Made by a program: the position numbers and the translations under genes. A DNA stretch of 64,000 nt, from the NCBI RefSeq assembly GCF_026262505.1, contig NC_067207.1, forward strand, positions 10,756,082-10,820,081, given 5' to 3'. Origin of the DNA: Trichomonas vaginalis G3 (Eukaryota; Parabasalia; Trichomonadida; Trichomonadidae). Shown one piece after another: positions 1 to 8,929 of this stretch; positions within the stretch are counted from its first letter, which is position 1; every line of letters starts with the position of its first letter. The notes below the pieces were generated by a model. The model made no database searches, was not told the origin of the DNA, and was given only the letters and a program-made list of their open reading frames with translations.

Positions 1-268
1 CAATTTCGTCAAATTCGGGAATAGTTAGTTTTTGCTGCTGAATTTCAGGTAGTTTGGGTAAATGGTCAATAATGTCCTGCATTTCATAAAGATACTGTTC
101 ATTTTCTTCATCCTGTGCGGTACAGTCTAAATTAGATGTTAAAAGTTCTTGCTTTATCTTCTGGATTTCTGTTTCAAAAGTATATGAAGAAGGAATGAAG
201 CTTTTCATCTCTACTAACATTGACGTAGGATTCATAACTAACGAGTTAGGTGCTGTAGTTGCTAACAT
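1..268 (-). CDS. Maverick protein of unknown function, N-terminal part (cut by window edge)
   Basis: This is the first 89 codons or so of a gene whose full-length relative (313 aa) lies at 59770-60711 in Maverick C. The two N-termini share the stretch around APNSLVMNPTSML and the following MKSFIPSSYTFET. The start at 268 is the first ATG after an A/T-rich promoter-like tract. No family is recognised. Its place next to the penton-like gene in both elements suggests a structural or virion role, which is inference. The rest of the gene lies before the window. Confidence 0.75.
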   Translation of the reverse strand, partial: MLATTAPNSLVMNPTSMLVEMKSFIPSSYTFETEIQKIKQELLTSNLDCTAQDEENEQYLYEMQDIIDHLPKLPEIQQQKLTIPEFDEI

Positions 269-350
269 GTTCTTACAATAAAAATAAAAAATATTTTTTT
301 TAAAAAAACTAACTTTATTTTTTATTTCGGGAAAATTCATGAAAATTCAA

Positions 351-662
351 GAGGGTAGAAATGAGGGTAGAAAAGAGGTTAGATCTAACCTTCTACCCTA
401 AATTATATTTTTGCTGAATTCATGAGTTTTGGTTGAAAGAATACGGTGGAGCCAAAAGTGGCTCGACCTCAAAACAAGCATTTTGTGAAGAATAATACAA
501 AATTCAACGGGTGAGAAAAGAGGTGAGAAAACAGGTGAGATCTCACCTTCTACCCTAAACATTATTTTTGTGCTATGTTTTCTGTATAAAAATTCATGAC
601 AAATTCAAGAGGGTGAGAAAAAAGGTGAAAAAACAGGTGAGATCTCACCTCTTCACCTAAAC
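351..662. repeat. Three intergenic palindromic hairpins
   Basis: Three related imperfect palindromes lie at about 353-403, 509-557 and 610-662. Each has a self-complementary core, GGTTAGATCTAACC in the first and GGTGAGATCTCACC in the other two. Upstream are two or three GGTTAGAAAA or GGTGAGAAAA units, and downstream the complementary CTTCTACCC or CTCTTCACC. They fill the gap between two minus-strand genes and recur elsewhere in Mavericks A, B and C. The middle copy mixes the two types. Confidence 0.85.
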
Positions 663-728
663 ATTATTTTTCAATACTTTTTCAGCACTTTTCCGTAGTT
701 ATATATGAAAGACAATTCGAGATAAAAG

Positions 729-1528
729 TCATAGTACAATGGAATAATTGTTGCACACCATTTGTTGTGAACCAAACTTGAAAGTCAGAGAAACTGTTAC
801 TAGGTGTTCGTAGAATTTAGAAGCAAAGTCATAAAAGTCCTTACCAATACATAGAAAACTATTGTTGCTTGAACTGAAAACTTGCATGACACATAACATT
901 TGAGGGTCAAACACGTTTCTATAAACCATCAAATCTGCTGGTGGAAGTATAAATTGAAATGGACCATCTGGTGGTAATGGTTCGTTCTGGTTTAGTAACC
1001 GAAGAAATTGTGCCAAGAACGTTTGTCTACCTCCCAAAATAAAAACTCTGTATCTCTTGGAGGGTTAATTTCAATCTTTTGAAATGAAACGGTGGAGTTC
1101 ATCTTGTCATATTCTAGTTTCAGATAGTATGTTCCATTTAGTAAAGAGTCGTATTTTTCTTGAAATTCCCAATAATATTTGTTCATTTGAGTTTGAAGTC
1201 ATTTAGAGTTTTCTCAAGACTTTCGTCTGAACGAACTGTAAAGATTCTCATTTCGTCAAATTTGTCTATTAGACCACCAGAACCTTTATACTGCCCATGA
1301 AAATATACTGCGAACATAAATGCGTTAGTTCTATTGAAAAACAAAACTCTTCTAAATCCTATTGCCTTTGCATCTGAAGGACTTTGAAGCCAACGAATTG
1401 GATAGTCAAACCTGTATGTTCGGGATGAAATTTCTTCATCTGATATTGTCCTACCAGCATTTGTAAGATATAGTCTAACGGTTTTTGTATCTGCTACTTT
1501 TTGTTCTTTGTTTTTCAACCTGAAGCAT
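729..1528 (-). pseudogene. Minor capsid (penton-like) protein, broken Maverick gene
   Basis: This belongs to a family seen six times in the window (also 6040, 26835, 31306, 44712 and 61008). It shares a TKPLD segment, a YRFDYPxRWL motif followed by KAIGFRR, and a C-terminal YNYGK-type end. Maverick elements carry a single-jelly-roll minor capsid or penton protein of about this size, and I infer that role from length and context. This copy is broken, with about two to three breaks. Its sister in Maverick C is interrupted by a mariner, and comparing the two shows the empty insertion site here at about 1118-1121. Confidence 0.65.
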
Positions 1529-2189
1529 TTAATATATGTAAAAATATATTGTTTTAAAATGGTATGCCATTATAGCTTCTTGAATTTTTAAGAAGTATTT
1601 GAACGTTTCCATCTGTATCCTAGTGTTTACATAAGCATAGCCCGCCTTAGTAAAATATACTTGTAATTTCCTATAGTTTACGCCGGTATAAAAGTAGAAA
1701 GAGTCTTGTTCTTCGCTATAGTAGTAAAACTCAAACGTATGCTTGCCATAGTCTGTAATTTCAATTGTTTCATCTTCTAGTTCGTCGACAAATTCGAATA
1801 CAATATCTCTAAATTTGCCTATGTTCTTATTGTTTTCAGAACGAGTGACCCAACGTAAGTTTTCAAGTCTATTGTCGTTTCTTATACGGTTTATATGGTC
1901 TACAAAAGGTAAATTGTTAGGATTCAGTATAAAAATGAGTTGCAATGACAACATGTTTAAGATAGCGTTTTCCACTCATCTTCATAATAGCATATCCGTC
2001 ATTTCGCTCCCATTCGCTTAAAACTCTTTTTGTCTTTTTGTTTCTGACTTCAAATGACTCACAACAGTGAATTTCATATTTCTCATCTAACAAACAAGTT
2101 TCCCAACGGTCTTCTCCAACAAACTCAGCGTACATTTCAAATAAAATAAAAATGTCACTTTTTAAAAAATAAATTTTTACTTCATGCAA
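1529..2189 (-). pseudogene. NUMOD/HNH homing-type endonuclease, broken Maverick gene
   Basis: The gene resembles phage and algal-virus HNH homing endonucleases. It has an N-terminal NUMOD4-like segment (WETCLLDEKYEI) and an HNH core with DHINRIRNDNRLENLRWVT. A similar gene that reads open lies at 32213-32779 in Maverick B, and a remnant lies at about 63185 in Maverick C. Such enzymes nick or cut DNA and often spread themselves; here it is a passenger of the Maverick. It looks broken, with about two breaks. Confidence 0.75.
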
Positions 2190-2195
2190 TGTTCA

Positions 2196-2429
2196 CTAAC
2201 ATCGAAAGGCATGTCCATAAGGACGTTCTTCTTCTAACCTCTCTAGTCTGTTTGGATAATTTGCACGTGCTGTTTCCAAATCCATTTCGTAGCGAAGACC
2301 AGCCAGTTTGTCATAGACTTTTATGGGTCTTCCCTTCCTATATTTAAAATTCTTCGAAACTCTCCAACCATATCTTTGCAACTCTGCTTTTATTCTAGCA
2401 GATTTTTCTATCCATTCTATATGGGGCAT
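2196..2429 (-). CDS. Small Maverick protein, unknown function (77 aa)
   Basis: An open 77-residue reading frame with an ATG at 2429 follows an A/T-rich tract in the transcript direction, like other starts in this element. It is rich in Arg and Glu (KYRKGRPIKVYDK, LERLEEERPYG) with no membrane segment. It lies 6 bp from the HNH remnant and 30 bp from the next gene, so it is probably in the same minus-strand series. No family is recognised. Confidence 0.55.
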   Translation of the reverse strand: MPHIEWIEKSARIKAELQRYGWRVSKNFKYRKGRPIKVYDKLAGLRYEMDLETARANYPNRLERLEEERPYGHAFRC

Positions 2430-2459
2430 TTTTATAAAAATAAAAAAATATTTTTTTCT

Positions 2460-3044
2460 TTACTTTACATAACCACCTGCTGCCATAAGTCTTTGACGCC
2501 AACCCATACCAGCTAATGAAGGTTGACTTGGTTTAGTTTGGAAACTAAACTTTGGTTTTGGTTTATCTTCAGTTTTTGGTTTTTCTTCTTCTATCGGTTT
2601 TTCGTCACTTTTCGGTTCCTCTGACTTTACCTCACCTGCAGGAACAGTTGTGTCGTCAACATCTTCATAAATATCATATGCCATTTGTTTTTGTTTTCCT
2701 TTCAACTTTTTGTGTTTGTTGTAAAGTTTAGAATATTTCGACTCTAAGTCAATGAGATGTTCTATAATGAACTGTTGGTCAGTGAAGTAAACTTTTCCAT
2801 CTGTTGTCTCTGCGGCTCCTTCAGACTTCAATATTTTATTTGTGAGAGTCTGTTTCTTTTTTGAGATACTTGCCGTTCCATTTCTATGAAAAGTGACTTT
2901 ATAGTTAGGGTTTGTATTTCCAGACCTGGCACTTTCTATTATTGAATTTTTCTCTTCATCTGTAAGTTCTTTGACAGGTTTTGACAATGGTTCTGAACTT
3001 TTTGTTTGTGGTGTCAAATCTACCGTTTCAACTTCTTCGGTCAT
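2460..3044 (-). CDS. Maverick protein with DG-x-K/R repeat-like core and Pro/Lys/Glu-rich tail (194 aa)
   Basis: This open gene has an acidic N-terminus, a core around residues 48-75 (NYKVTFHRNGTASISKKK), a coiled-coil-prone middle and a Lys/Glu/Pro-rich tail ending in a conserved-looking AGMGWRQRLMAAGGY. The core resembles that of 25267-25506 (FYVHQMKDGRVQFRKIKQPL) and 30548-30975 (FYYVSQSKDGKIYVRKRKVPL) in Maverick B. The three therefore form a family I call the DG-RK family. Its function is unknown. The start follows ACTGAGATGA, the same leader as the next small gene. Confidence 0.7.
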   Translation of the reverse strand: MTEEVETVDLTPQTKSSEPLSKPVKELTDEEKNSIIESARSGNTNPNYKVTFHRNGTASISKKKQTLTNKILKSEGAAETTDGKVYFTDQQFIIEHLIDLESKYSKLYNKHKKLKGKQKQMAYDIYEDVDDTTVPAGEVKSEEPKSDEKPIEEEKPKTEDKPKPKFSFQTKPSQPSLAGMGWRQRLMAAGGYVK

Positions 3045-3099
3045 TCATCTCAGTAAAAAATTTTAGTTTGGTTTGTTTTCAACTGGTTGTTGTTGTTTT

Positions 3100-3216
3100 T
3101 TAAGTCGGTCTAAAAACTTCCTGAGGTATAGGAAGAACTTGACAAACACGTTGTGTAACTGCTGGAAGTCGACAAATCCATCTTGAACCCATTTGTCTCA
3201 ATGCTGTATTGTTCAT
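3100..3216 (-). CDS. Putative 38-aa basic peptide gene
   Basis: A 38-residue frame begins MNNTALRQMGSRWICRLP and ends VFRPT. It is supported mainly by its leader: a T-rich tract then ACTGAGATGAA precedes the ATG, almost the same as the leader of the 194-aa gene just downstream. It sits between two clear genes with no other content. The peptide is basic with two Cys and no membrane segment. It could be a virion peptide or a chance frame. Confidence 0.4.
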   Translation of the reverse strand: MNNTALRQMGSRWICRLPAVTQRVCQVLPIPQEVFRPT

Positions 3217-3235
3217 TTCATCTCAGTAAAAAACT

Positions 3236-3637
3236 TTACATTCCCCAAGTTTGAGGTGGTTGCGGTTGGTTATTGTTTACCCACTGTTGTGCATGGTTAT
3301 ATCCTCTGTTAAAGAATCTTTCACCTTGGTCCATATAGTGTCCTGCTTGGTTATAGTAGTCATTTGCTTTGTTATAATAGTTTCCTGCTTGTCTTCCTAC
3401 ATTGTCCATCCATCCTTGAACTTTTCCTCTTGTTTCAGGATTTGGAATAAGATTTGCTGCATCTCGTGCTACATCCCAACCTTTCTGTACAGTTTGTATA
3501 ATAGGTTGTGCTTTCTCTTTAAGTATACCTAATGTACTCAAAATCTTCCTTCCAACTCCAAATACACCTCTGGCTATTGTTCCCACTGCGGGCAAAAATC
3601 TGGATGCAACTCCTGCTAATGCGCCAAATAAACCCAT
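3236..3637 (-). CDS. Small Gly/Asn/Gln-rich virion-type protein (133 aa)
   Basis: The N-terminus is an amphipathic, Gly-rich, basic segment (MGLFGALAGVASRFLPAVG). A central helical region follows, then an Asn/Gln/Tyr-rich tail with repeated YYNxA units (residues about 85-115) and NNNQPQPPQTWGM. The N-terminus resembles that of the 80-aa protein at 6892-7134. Small Gly-rich amphipathic proteins of this sort are common in adenovirus-like particles, where they can disrupt membranes or bind DNA; that role is inference. The gene is head-to-head with the integrase, 16 bp between start codons. Confidence 0.65.
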   Translation of the reverse strand: MGLFGALAGVASRFLPAVGTIARGVFGVGRKILSTLGILKEKAQPIIQTVQKGWDVARDAANLIPNPETRGKVQGWMDNVGRQAGNYYNKANDYYNQAGHYMDQGERFFNRGYNHAQQWVNNNQPQPPQTWGM

Positions 3638-3653
3638 TTCTTATGGGTTAAAA
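3638..3653. promoter_or_regulatory. 16-bp bidirectional promoter
   Basis: The start codons of the minus-strand Gly-rich gene and the plus-strand integrase are only 16 bp apart. The gap, TTCTTATGGGTTAAAA, is T-rich on one side and A-rich on the other, so both genes see an A-rich leader. Similar 17-18-bp gaps occur at 6022, 44044 and 52356. Confidence 0.55.
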
Positions 3654-4613
3654 ATGACGAATCCAAACAAGGACCCCTATGTTTCTAAGGCAACAAAGAA
3701 AGCACTCATGATAAAAATCTTTAGTTCAACACCAAATGCTTGGTTTATGGATATCTTGGAAAACATTCCGAGGTATAGAGAAGATGGACCTCCATACTGG
3801 CTAATATTTGTCGGTCAAAACACAAGATACTGTGAAGCCATACCATTATGGTCCAAAAATATTTTAGATGTGAAAACTGCTTTGACAATATTCGTTGACA
3901 AATACCATCCAACAAAACTGACATCTGACTGTGAAAGTTCTTTCAAATCAGATGATATTAAAAACTATCTGCGTTCAAAAAATGTAAACCAATATTTCAT
4001 TGTCGACCAAAACCATTCTGCTCTTGGTGTCATTGACGGTTGTATAAAAATGTTAAGAGACTTAAACCAACCACAAGGTGGTGAAGCAAATGAAATGTCA
4101 TATGACGACAAATATAGACACTTCTCCATGGCAAAGATGAGACAAGTTTTAAATATTTACAATAGCCGTAAACAAAAAGGTTTGGGAAACCACTCCCCCG
4201 AAGAAATGAAAAACAACCCTGACTTAGAGAAAGACTATATATTTAATAATTTAGTCAAAAGAGACAAACAAGAAAGAATGCCGGGCTTCAAACTTAAGAA
4301 AGGCGACAAAGTAAAAATAGAAATACCTAAACGCGACCCATATGAAAATACTATTGACTATGACAACAATGGGAACCCGACAGGTACTCACATTCGTGTT
4401 CGTAAAAATAGAAGAAAGTATACAAGAGAATATTATGAAGTTTTAGGCAAACATGGCAAAATGTACACACTGCAAGCAGAAGATAAAACTACTATTGTCA
4501 GACCTCGTTTCAAACTTGTCAAAGTTCAAGGTGGTATACTTTCAAAGACAGTTCCTAACAAATATAAGACAACTCCTGACGAATATGCTAAAGAAGTTGA
4601 AAATGACGACTAA
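3654..4613 (+). CDS. Maverick retroviral-type integrase
   Basis: The protein (319 aa) has an rve-type RNase H-fold core. The first conserved block is NAWFMDIL (about residues 27-34), the second LTSDCESSF (about 94-102), and the third region QNHSALGVID-GCIKMLRDLNQ. A C-terminal region with KGDKVKIEI and YEVLGKHGKMYTL resembles the SH3/chromo-like tail of Maverick integrases. It would insert the element with a short target duplication. The frame reads whole in length. A broken relative lies at 39992-41074 in Maverick B. Confidence 0.85.
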   Translation: MTNPNKDPYVSKATKKALMIKIFSSTPNAWFMDILENIPRYREDGPPYWLIFVGQNTRYCEAIPLWSKNILDVKTALTIFVDKYHPTKLTSDCESSFKSDDIKNYLRSKNVNQYFIVDQNHSALGVIDGCIKMLRDLNQPQGGEANEMSYDDKYRHFSMAKMRQVLNIYNSRKQKGLGNHSPEEMKNNPDLEKDYIFNNLVKRDKQERMPGFKLKKGDKVKIEIPKRDPYENTIDYDNNGNPTGTHIRVRKNRRKYTREYYEVLGKHGKMYTLQAEDKTTIVRPRFKLVKVQGGILSKTVPNKYKTTPDEYAKEVENDD

Positions 4614-4638
4614 GCATTTCTATACCATGCGTAAACTG

Positions 4639-6021
4639 TCATGTAAGGTGGCATGTAGTCTTTACTTTGTCCCGTTGTTTGCGTATATCCCCCGAAACGC
4701 GATGTGTATGGTTTCCATCTCCCTGAGTGTTACCCCAGAAACAATTTATAGCAAACTGAACGTTGTCTTTAACATCATATCCTTTACCTTTTTTCATTGC
4801 TGACCAATCCCAAAATTTATGCTTATGCCAACCTGCTTGAGATGTACTTAAATCTATGTAGTGACTATGTGCAGGTAAATTTTCACCTGAAATCGTTTTA
4901 CTTCCACCTGTTTCCTTTGAAGAGTTTGCACAATACAAAAACCTGTCGACTATTTGAGTCCAAGTTCCAAAACCCAGAACTGTTTCTGGATTTGTTGAGT
5001 TCATTGACGTATAAATAGAGCCTATAGGATATAATGTTTGAAGCATTTCTGTCTTTAATGTTTGAAGCTCTGTTTTGTCTGCTTTCTTGTCATATAAATC
5101 TTGAGCAGTGAATTTAATATTATGTTCATCCTTCATGACATAAACATCTTTACATCTAATGTTTTTCATTGTCGTTATGTCGTCATCCGATGTTAAACCT
5201 TGTGGAAAGTTAGGAGGTTTACAATATATTGCATCCCCACCAGTTTCTTCAACCGTTCCTTCAATACTTTCTATAGCAACAGTTGTAAAACTTGTATGTG
5301 TATGGTTCTTGTCTGCTTTCTTCTCTAACTCATCGTTAACATAAGTTTTATCTGCTTTAAGGTCTAAACATCCTGAAACCCATCCTGTATCGGCTTTAAC
5401 TTTAAAAGTCTTCGATGTCCATTCATGGTACCAGTCAACCCTTTCTTTCATTTCGTTATCTTTTTCATCCACATATTCCTTATCCGCTTTCTTCTCTAAC
5501 TTACTAGCCACATATTCCTTATCTGCTTTCTTTTCAAGGCTAACGTTTAAGTCTGTTATTTCAGATATAGAATGTGTATGAGTCTTTTTAGAATATTCGT
5601 TTTCAGCTCTTGTCACTTCACTTGACATTTTATTGTCAACATATGTTTTGTCTGCTAGTTCAGGATGAGTATGTTCTTTTGTTGCATATGTTTTGTTAGC
5701 TCTTTCTTCTTCTTTTGCTATTGCATCGTCTACATATTCTTTGTCAGCTTTGTTGTCAACATCTGCCTTCAAAAGAAGTTCATTTATAGGTTTCTCGTTT
5801 AAAGTTCCTTTTGTTGGATTTATACAGACAGTATTGTTCTTCTTGTCTTGAAACAGAAACTCATCTGTCATTGGGTTTAATGTCAGTTTTAAGTTTCCTT
5901 CTTTCAATGACTCAGATATCTTAGAATAGTTTGAAAAGTTTGTTGTGTTCTTATTTAGAGCTTGCATAATGAGTTGTCGGTTGTGTTGTATTTCTCTCAT
6001 GGAAGCAATATCTTTCGACAT
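4639..6021 (-). CDS. Fibre-like protein with KADK repeats and collar domain (460 aa)
   Basis: Residues about 85-330 contain many ADKxYVDxxI and HTH repeats (for example KADKEYVDDAI and KKADKNHTHTS), typical of trimeric viral fibre shafts. The C-terminal part, from about 340, has TLYPIGSIYTSMNSTNPETV, FGTWTQI and LPAHSHYI, the hallmark of phage tail-collar or Gp10-like domains. A relative is at 41165-43338. By analogy it should form a trimeric surface fibre for attachment. It faces the integrase gene and is head-to-head with a penton-like gene, 18 bp between start codons. Confidence 0.8.
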   Translation of the reverse strand: MSKDIASMREIQHNRQLIMQALNKNTTNFSNYSKISESLKEGNLKLTLNPMTDEFLFQDKKNNTVCINPTKGTLNEKPINELLLKADVDNKADKEYVDDAIAKEEERANKTYATKEHTHPELADKTYVDNKMSSEVTRAENEYSKKTHTHSISEITDLNVSLEKKADKEYVASKLEKKADKEYVDEKDNEMKERVDWYHEWTSKTFKVKADTGWVSGCLDLKADKTYVNDELEKKADKNHTHTSFTTVAIESIEGTVEETGGDAIYCKPPNFPQGLTSDDDITTMKNIRCKDVYVMKDEHNIKFTAQDLYDKKADKTELQTLKTEMLQTLYPIGSIYTSMNSTNPETVLGFGTWTQIVDRFLYCANSSKETGGSKTISGENLPAHSHYIDLSTSQAGWHKHKFWDWSAMKKGKGYDVKDNVQFAINCFWGNTQGDGNHTHRVSGDIRKQRDKVKTTCHLT

Positions 6022-6039
6022 TTTTATTCTAGATAAAAT
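6022..6039. promoter_or_regulatory. 18-bp bidirectional promoter with TCTAGA centre
   Basis: The gap between the fibre and penton-like start codons is TTTTATTCTAGATAAAAT, a near-perfect palindrome centred on TCTAGA. This fits a shared promoter. The TTTTAT-TCT-AGA-TAAA layout recurs before other genes in Mavericks A to C. Confidence 0.6.
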
Positions 6040-6887
6040 ATGCTTCCAATAGAAAAAGAAAATTCAAGAGTTGCTACAACTAAACCATTAGATGAACTTT
6101 TTACTAATGTCGGTCAAAAGTTTGAGACAGAGACCGTAAAGCATGAAGGCTATCGTTTTGACTACCCATTAAGATGGCTAAGAGACCCATCTGTCACAAA
6201 AGCTATTGGCTTTCGTAGAATGAAGTTCATTTCAGAAGCCATACATGGTTTCCCATTTACGGTCGGTTTTGAAGTTCGATACTATAACAAAGAAAAACGT
6301 ATGTATGAGAAATTTGAACAGGGAAAACTTTTACAAGTTAGTTTGCTTGTAAACTTAGAAACAACTCTTCAAGCTTTTCAAGAAAAAATAAACGATATCT
6401 ATCTCGAATATGCAAAACAGTATAACATTGACGAGGGAGAGTACCATCTCGATATTATTTATGACAGGAAAAATGCAACTGTTAAAATCAATAGAATAGA
6501 AGACCTTGGAGAAAACGTTTATATTTCTACAAAATATAACAACTTGGCATGGTATAGATTTTTGAGGATGTTAAATCAGCCTGCAGCATATCCAGTACAC
6601 CCAGACTTTTATGAAGTCGAAAACCCTAATGGAACATATGAAAATGTTTCGACCAAGATGCTATTATTGTTCATGCTTCATTTTCTGGCGCCCAAAACTC
6701 TTTCTTATGCTTGGCAAATGACTTTTACGAAAAACCTACAAAGTTATACGAACCACCAAGTGGAAGTATTTCAGACTTTCAAGTATGGTTTACTACAGAT
6801 GGAAGAAAAAGAATAATTCCATTATACCATGCGTTTTACTTAGAACTTAGTTTCATATACAACTACTATCGAACGATAAAAATATAA
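6040..6887 (+). pseudogene. Second minor capsid (penton-like) protein, probably broken
   Basis: A paralogue of the 729-1528 gene in the same element: both start ML-x-x-EK, then TKPLD and YRFDYPLRWL-x-DP with KAIGFRR. The first 250 or so codons read open, and similarity to the family continues past the open part, so I count about one break. Two copies in one Maverick may mean duplication or a mosaic element. The jelly-roll role is inferred from family context. Confidence 0.65.
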
Positions 6888-6891
6888 TTTT

Positions 6892-7134
6892 TTAATACGG
6901 TTGAGGTGTTGGATTTGGTTGCCAACTAGACTGTGGTGCAGGTTCAGGCTGTTGTATAACAGGAGCTTGTTCTTCTGGTTCAGGGTCTTTAGGTATAATA
7001 CCAACGAACTGACCTACTCTTTTACCAATATTTTTGACTCCGTTCCAAATTCCTCTTCCTACGGTTTTTATTCCATTCCATATACCTCTTCCAACATTTC
7101 GAAAGAAGTTTCCTATCTTACTGAAGAAACCCAT
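6892..7134 (-). CDS. Small basic amphipathic virion-type protein (80 aa)
   Basis: The N-terminal half is a run of Gly, Lys, aromatic and Asn residues (MGFFSKIGNFFRNVGRGIW), with the repeat GRGIWNGxKxxG occurring twice. The C-terminal half is Pro/Gln/Glu-rich (PEPEEQAPVIQQPEPAPQ). It resembles lytic or core peptides of adenovirus-like particles in composition only. It is in the same minus-strand series as 7153-7515, 18 bp apart. Confidence 0.6.
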   Translation of the reverse strand: MGFFSKIGNFFRNVGRGIWNGIKTVGRGIWNGVKNIGKRVGQFVGIIPKDPEPEEQAPVIQQPEPAPQSSWQPNPTPQPY

Positions 7135-7152
7135 TTTACTATATGTAAAAAT

Positions 7153-7515
7153 CTAATGTCCGCCTAGTCTCTTACGTTTCCTGTTGAGTTCCATAGCGTT
7201 CTTTAACTGGAGCTCATACATTCTGTTTCTCCTCTGGTAGAAAACATATTCTGGGTCAACTCCTGTGTTCGCGTCATCTGCATAAAGTTGTTTATATCCC
7301 ACTTCAGGGTTTGTATAAAACTCTTTCCATCTCATATTTGCATACCATGGTGGCAAACCTAACGCAGCGTCATTTGACATGGCAGTTTGCATTTGTACAT
7401 CTGTTGGCACTTGACCATAGTTTGCCATTGCAGTTTGTATTCTAACTTCATTTGGAATATTCTCTGGGTTTGGTTGTCCAGGTTGCTGTGCATTCGCTAA
7501 GTTCTGTGCGTCCAT
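7153..7515 (-). CDS. Maverick protein of unknown function (120 aa)
   Basis: The N-terminus is Gln/Asn/Pro-rich with a repeated RIQTAMANYGQVP and QMQTAMSN. The centre has PPWYANMRWKEFYTNPEVGYKQLYADD, and the C-terminus is strongly basic (ELNRKRKRLGGH). The start at 7515 follows TTTTTATCTAATATTAAATG, the promoter-like tract seen before other genes here. A weak possible relative, broken, lies at 25588-25806 in Maverick B (basic RKRRR end, same gene neighbourhood). Confidence 0.6.
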   Translation of the reverse strand: MDAQNLANAQQPGQPNPENIPNEVRIQTAMANYGQVPTDVQMQTAMSNDAALGLPPWYANMRWKEFYTNPEVGYKQLYADDANTGVDPEYVFYQRRNRMYELQLKNAMELNRKRKRLGGH

Positions 7516-7538
7516 TTAATATTAGATAAAAATATCTC

Positions 7539-7670
7539 TTACGAGTACATATACTGAACATTTGCAGGCATTGGTTCATCTTCATATTCTCTGTACTTTT
7601 CTGCCACGTCAAAGAAATAAATGACACAATGGAAAAAACCTAAAACAAGTAGTCCTATTTCAAACCACAT
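7539..7670 (-). CDS. 43-aa single-pass membrane microprotein
   Basis: The frame reads MWFEIGLLVLGFFHCVIYFF, one hydrophobic span at residues 1-20, then DVAEKYREYEDEPMP and ends with VQYMYS. A similar small gene (46 aa, hydrophobic N-terminus, acidic DDIPE then a short QHIYC end) lies at 25070-25210 in Maverick B, next to matching neighbours. Conservation of layout between diverged elements argues that it is real. Small membrane proteins occur in internal-membrane virions and in lysis systems; the role here is unknown. Confidence 0.6.
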   Translation of the reverse strand: MWFEIGLLVLGFFHCVIYFFDVAEKYREYEDEPMPANVQYMYS

Positions 7671-8472
7671 TTACTTACTAATAAAATTTCTTTGTTATGA
7701 CACTTTCTCCAGTTTATAGGACCTCTCTCATATTCTATCTTGTCATATATAAACTCATAGTCATGTATGTCCTCTAACCATCTCATAACGGTTTCCAAAC
7801 CACTTTTATCGGATGTAAAGTAAAAGCATGGATGGTTATGTAAAACGTCTAAAGTTTCTAAAGAGTCTCTCAAAGTCCAGTCTACTTGGTATTGAAAATC
7901 CCATGTGTTATAGAACGGCGGTCCACTATAAAGAAAACATTTTCCTTGTCTTTATATTTTTCATACAAATCTGTCCAATGACATCTCACAAACTCTATAC
8001 CCTCAATATATTTTTCTATGTCCTCTTTGAAAACATTTGTATAGTTAAGATATAAAACTTTTGACATAAGTGTTTCAATGTCATGAACTCTTATAGAACC
8101 ACTATATAATAGTCTAGCAGATATACTATCCCAGTCTATATATTCTGCTTTTTTCAAAACCTCTCTCACAATATTTTTGTTATCTAATGGTATACGTTCC
8201 ATCTTACCTATAGGTATCTTTTCTTTTAACTCACTCAATATTTTGTTTGTGTCTGGTATATGTTTGAGACGGTCCATATAGTTGTCGAAGTCATTGCATA
8301 TAATCTTTGAGTCTGGGAATATTATATGGCACAAATGGGATATATAGAAACTTCCACCGAACAAATCTACAAATGTTAGACCATTCGGTAGTTTCTTAAG
8401 TTCTCTCAATATAATATCTTTACATTTACTCTTATTTCCAAAGAACGGTAACGGTGGTTTTGTAAAATTCAT
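7655..8472 (-). pseudogene. D12-class (Dam-like) adenine DNA methyltransferase, broken
   Basis: The N-terminus has KPPLPFFGNKSK, the AdoMet-binding FxGxK block of D12-class N6-adenine methylases, and DLFGGSFYIS (about residues 34-43). Also present are a target-recognition region and a C-terminal part with the usual length. Such enzymes methylate adenine, often GATC-like sites, and could mark or protect element DNA. The gene looks broken, with one or two breaks. It is the last gene before the subterminal hairpin region. Confidence 0.75.
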
Positions 8473-8499
8473 TTATATATATATAAAAATGTTTTTTTC

Positions 8500-8929
8500 C
8501 TGAAAAGTGACAGAAAAGTGACAAAACATGTACGAAGAAATCATGAAAATTCAAGAGGTGAGAAAACAGGTGAGAAAACAGGTGAGATCTCACCTCTTCA
8601 CCTAAAATATATTTTTGTCTGATTTTACGAAGAAGTTTTGACAAAACATTTACGAAGAAGTCTTGACAAAACATGTACGATGAAATCATGAAAATTCATG
8701 AGGGTAGAAAAGAGGTTAGAAAACAGGTTAGATCTAACCTTCTACCCTAAACTTTATTTTTGTCTGATTTTACGAAGAAGTCTTGACAAAACATTTACGA
8801 AGAAGTCTTGACAAAACATTTACGAAGAAGTCTTGAAAATTCAAGAGGTGAGAAAAGAGGTGAGAAAACAGGTGAGATCTCACCTCTTCACCTAAACTTT
8901 ATTTTTGGGTCCTTTACACTCATTACGAT
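8500..8929. repeat. Subterminal hairpins and direct repeats of Maverick A
   Basis: Palindromes with AGATCT cores lie at about 8554-8603, 8699-8750 and 8844-8893. Between them are many copies of ACGAAGAAGTCTTGACAAAA and a variant with GATGAAATCATGACAAAAC. No gene is seen. The same repeats occur at the other Maverick ends in the window (46680-46930, 59360-59770, 60850-60975), so they are likely replication, packaging or termination sequences, which is inference. Confidence 0.8.
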
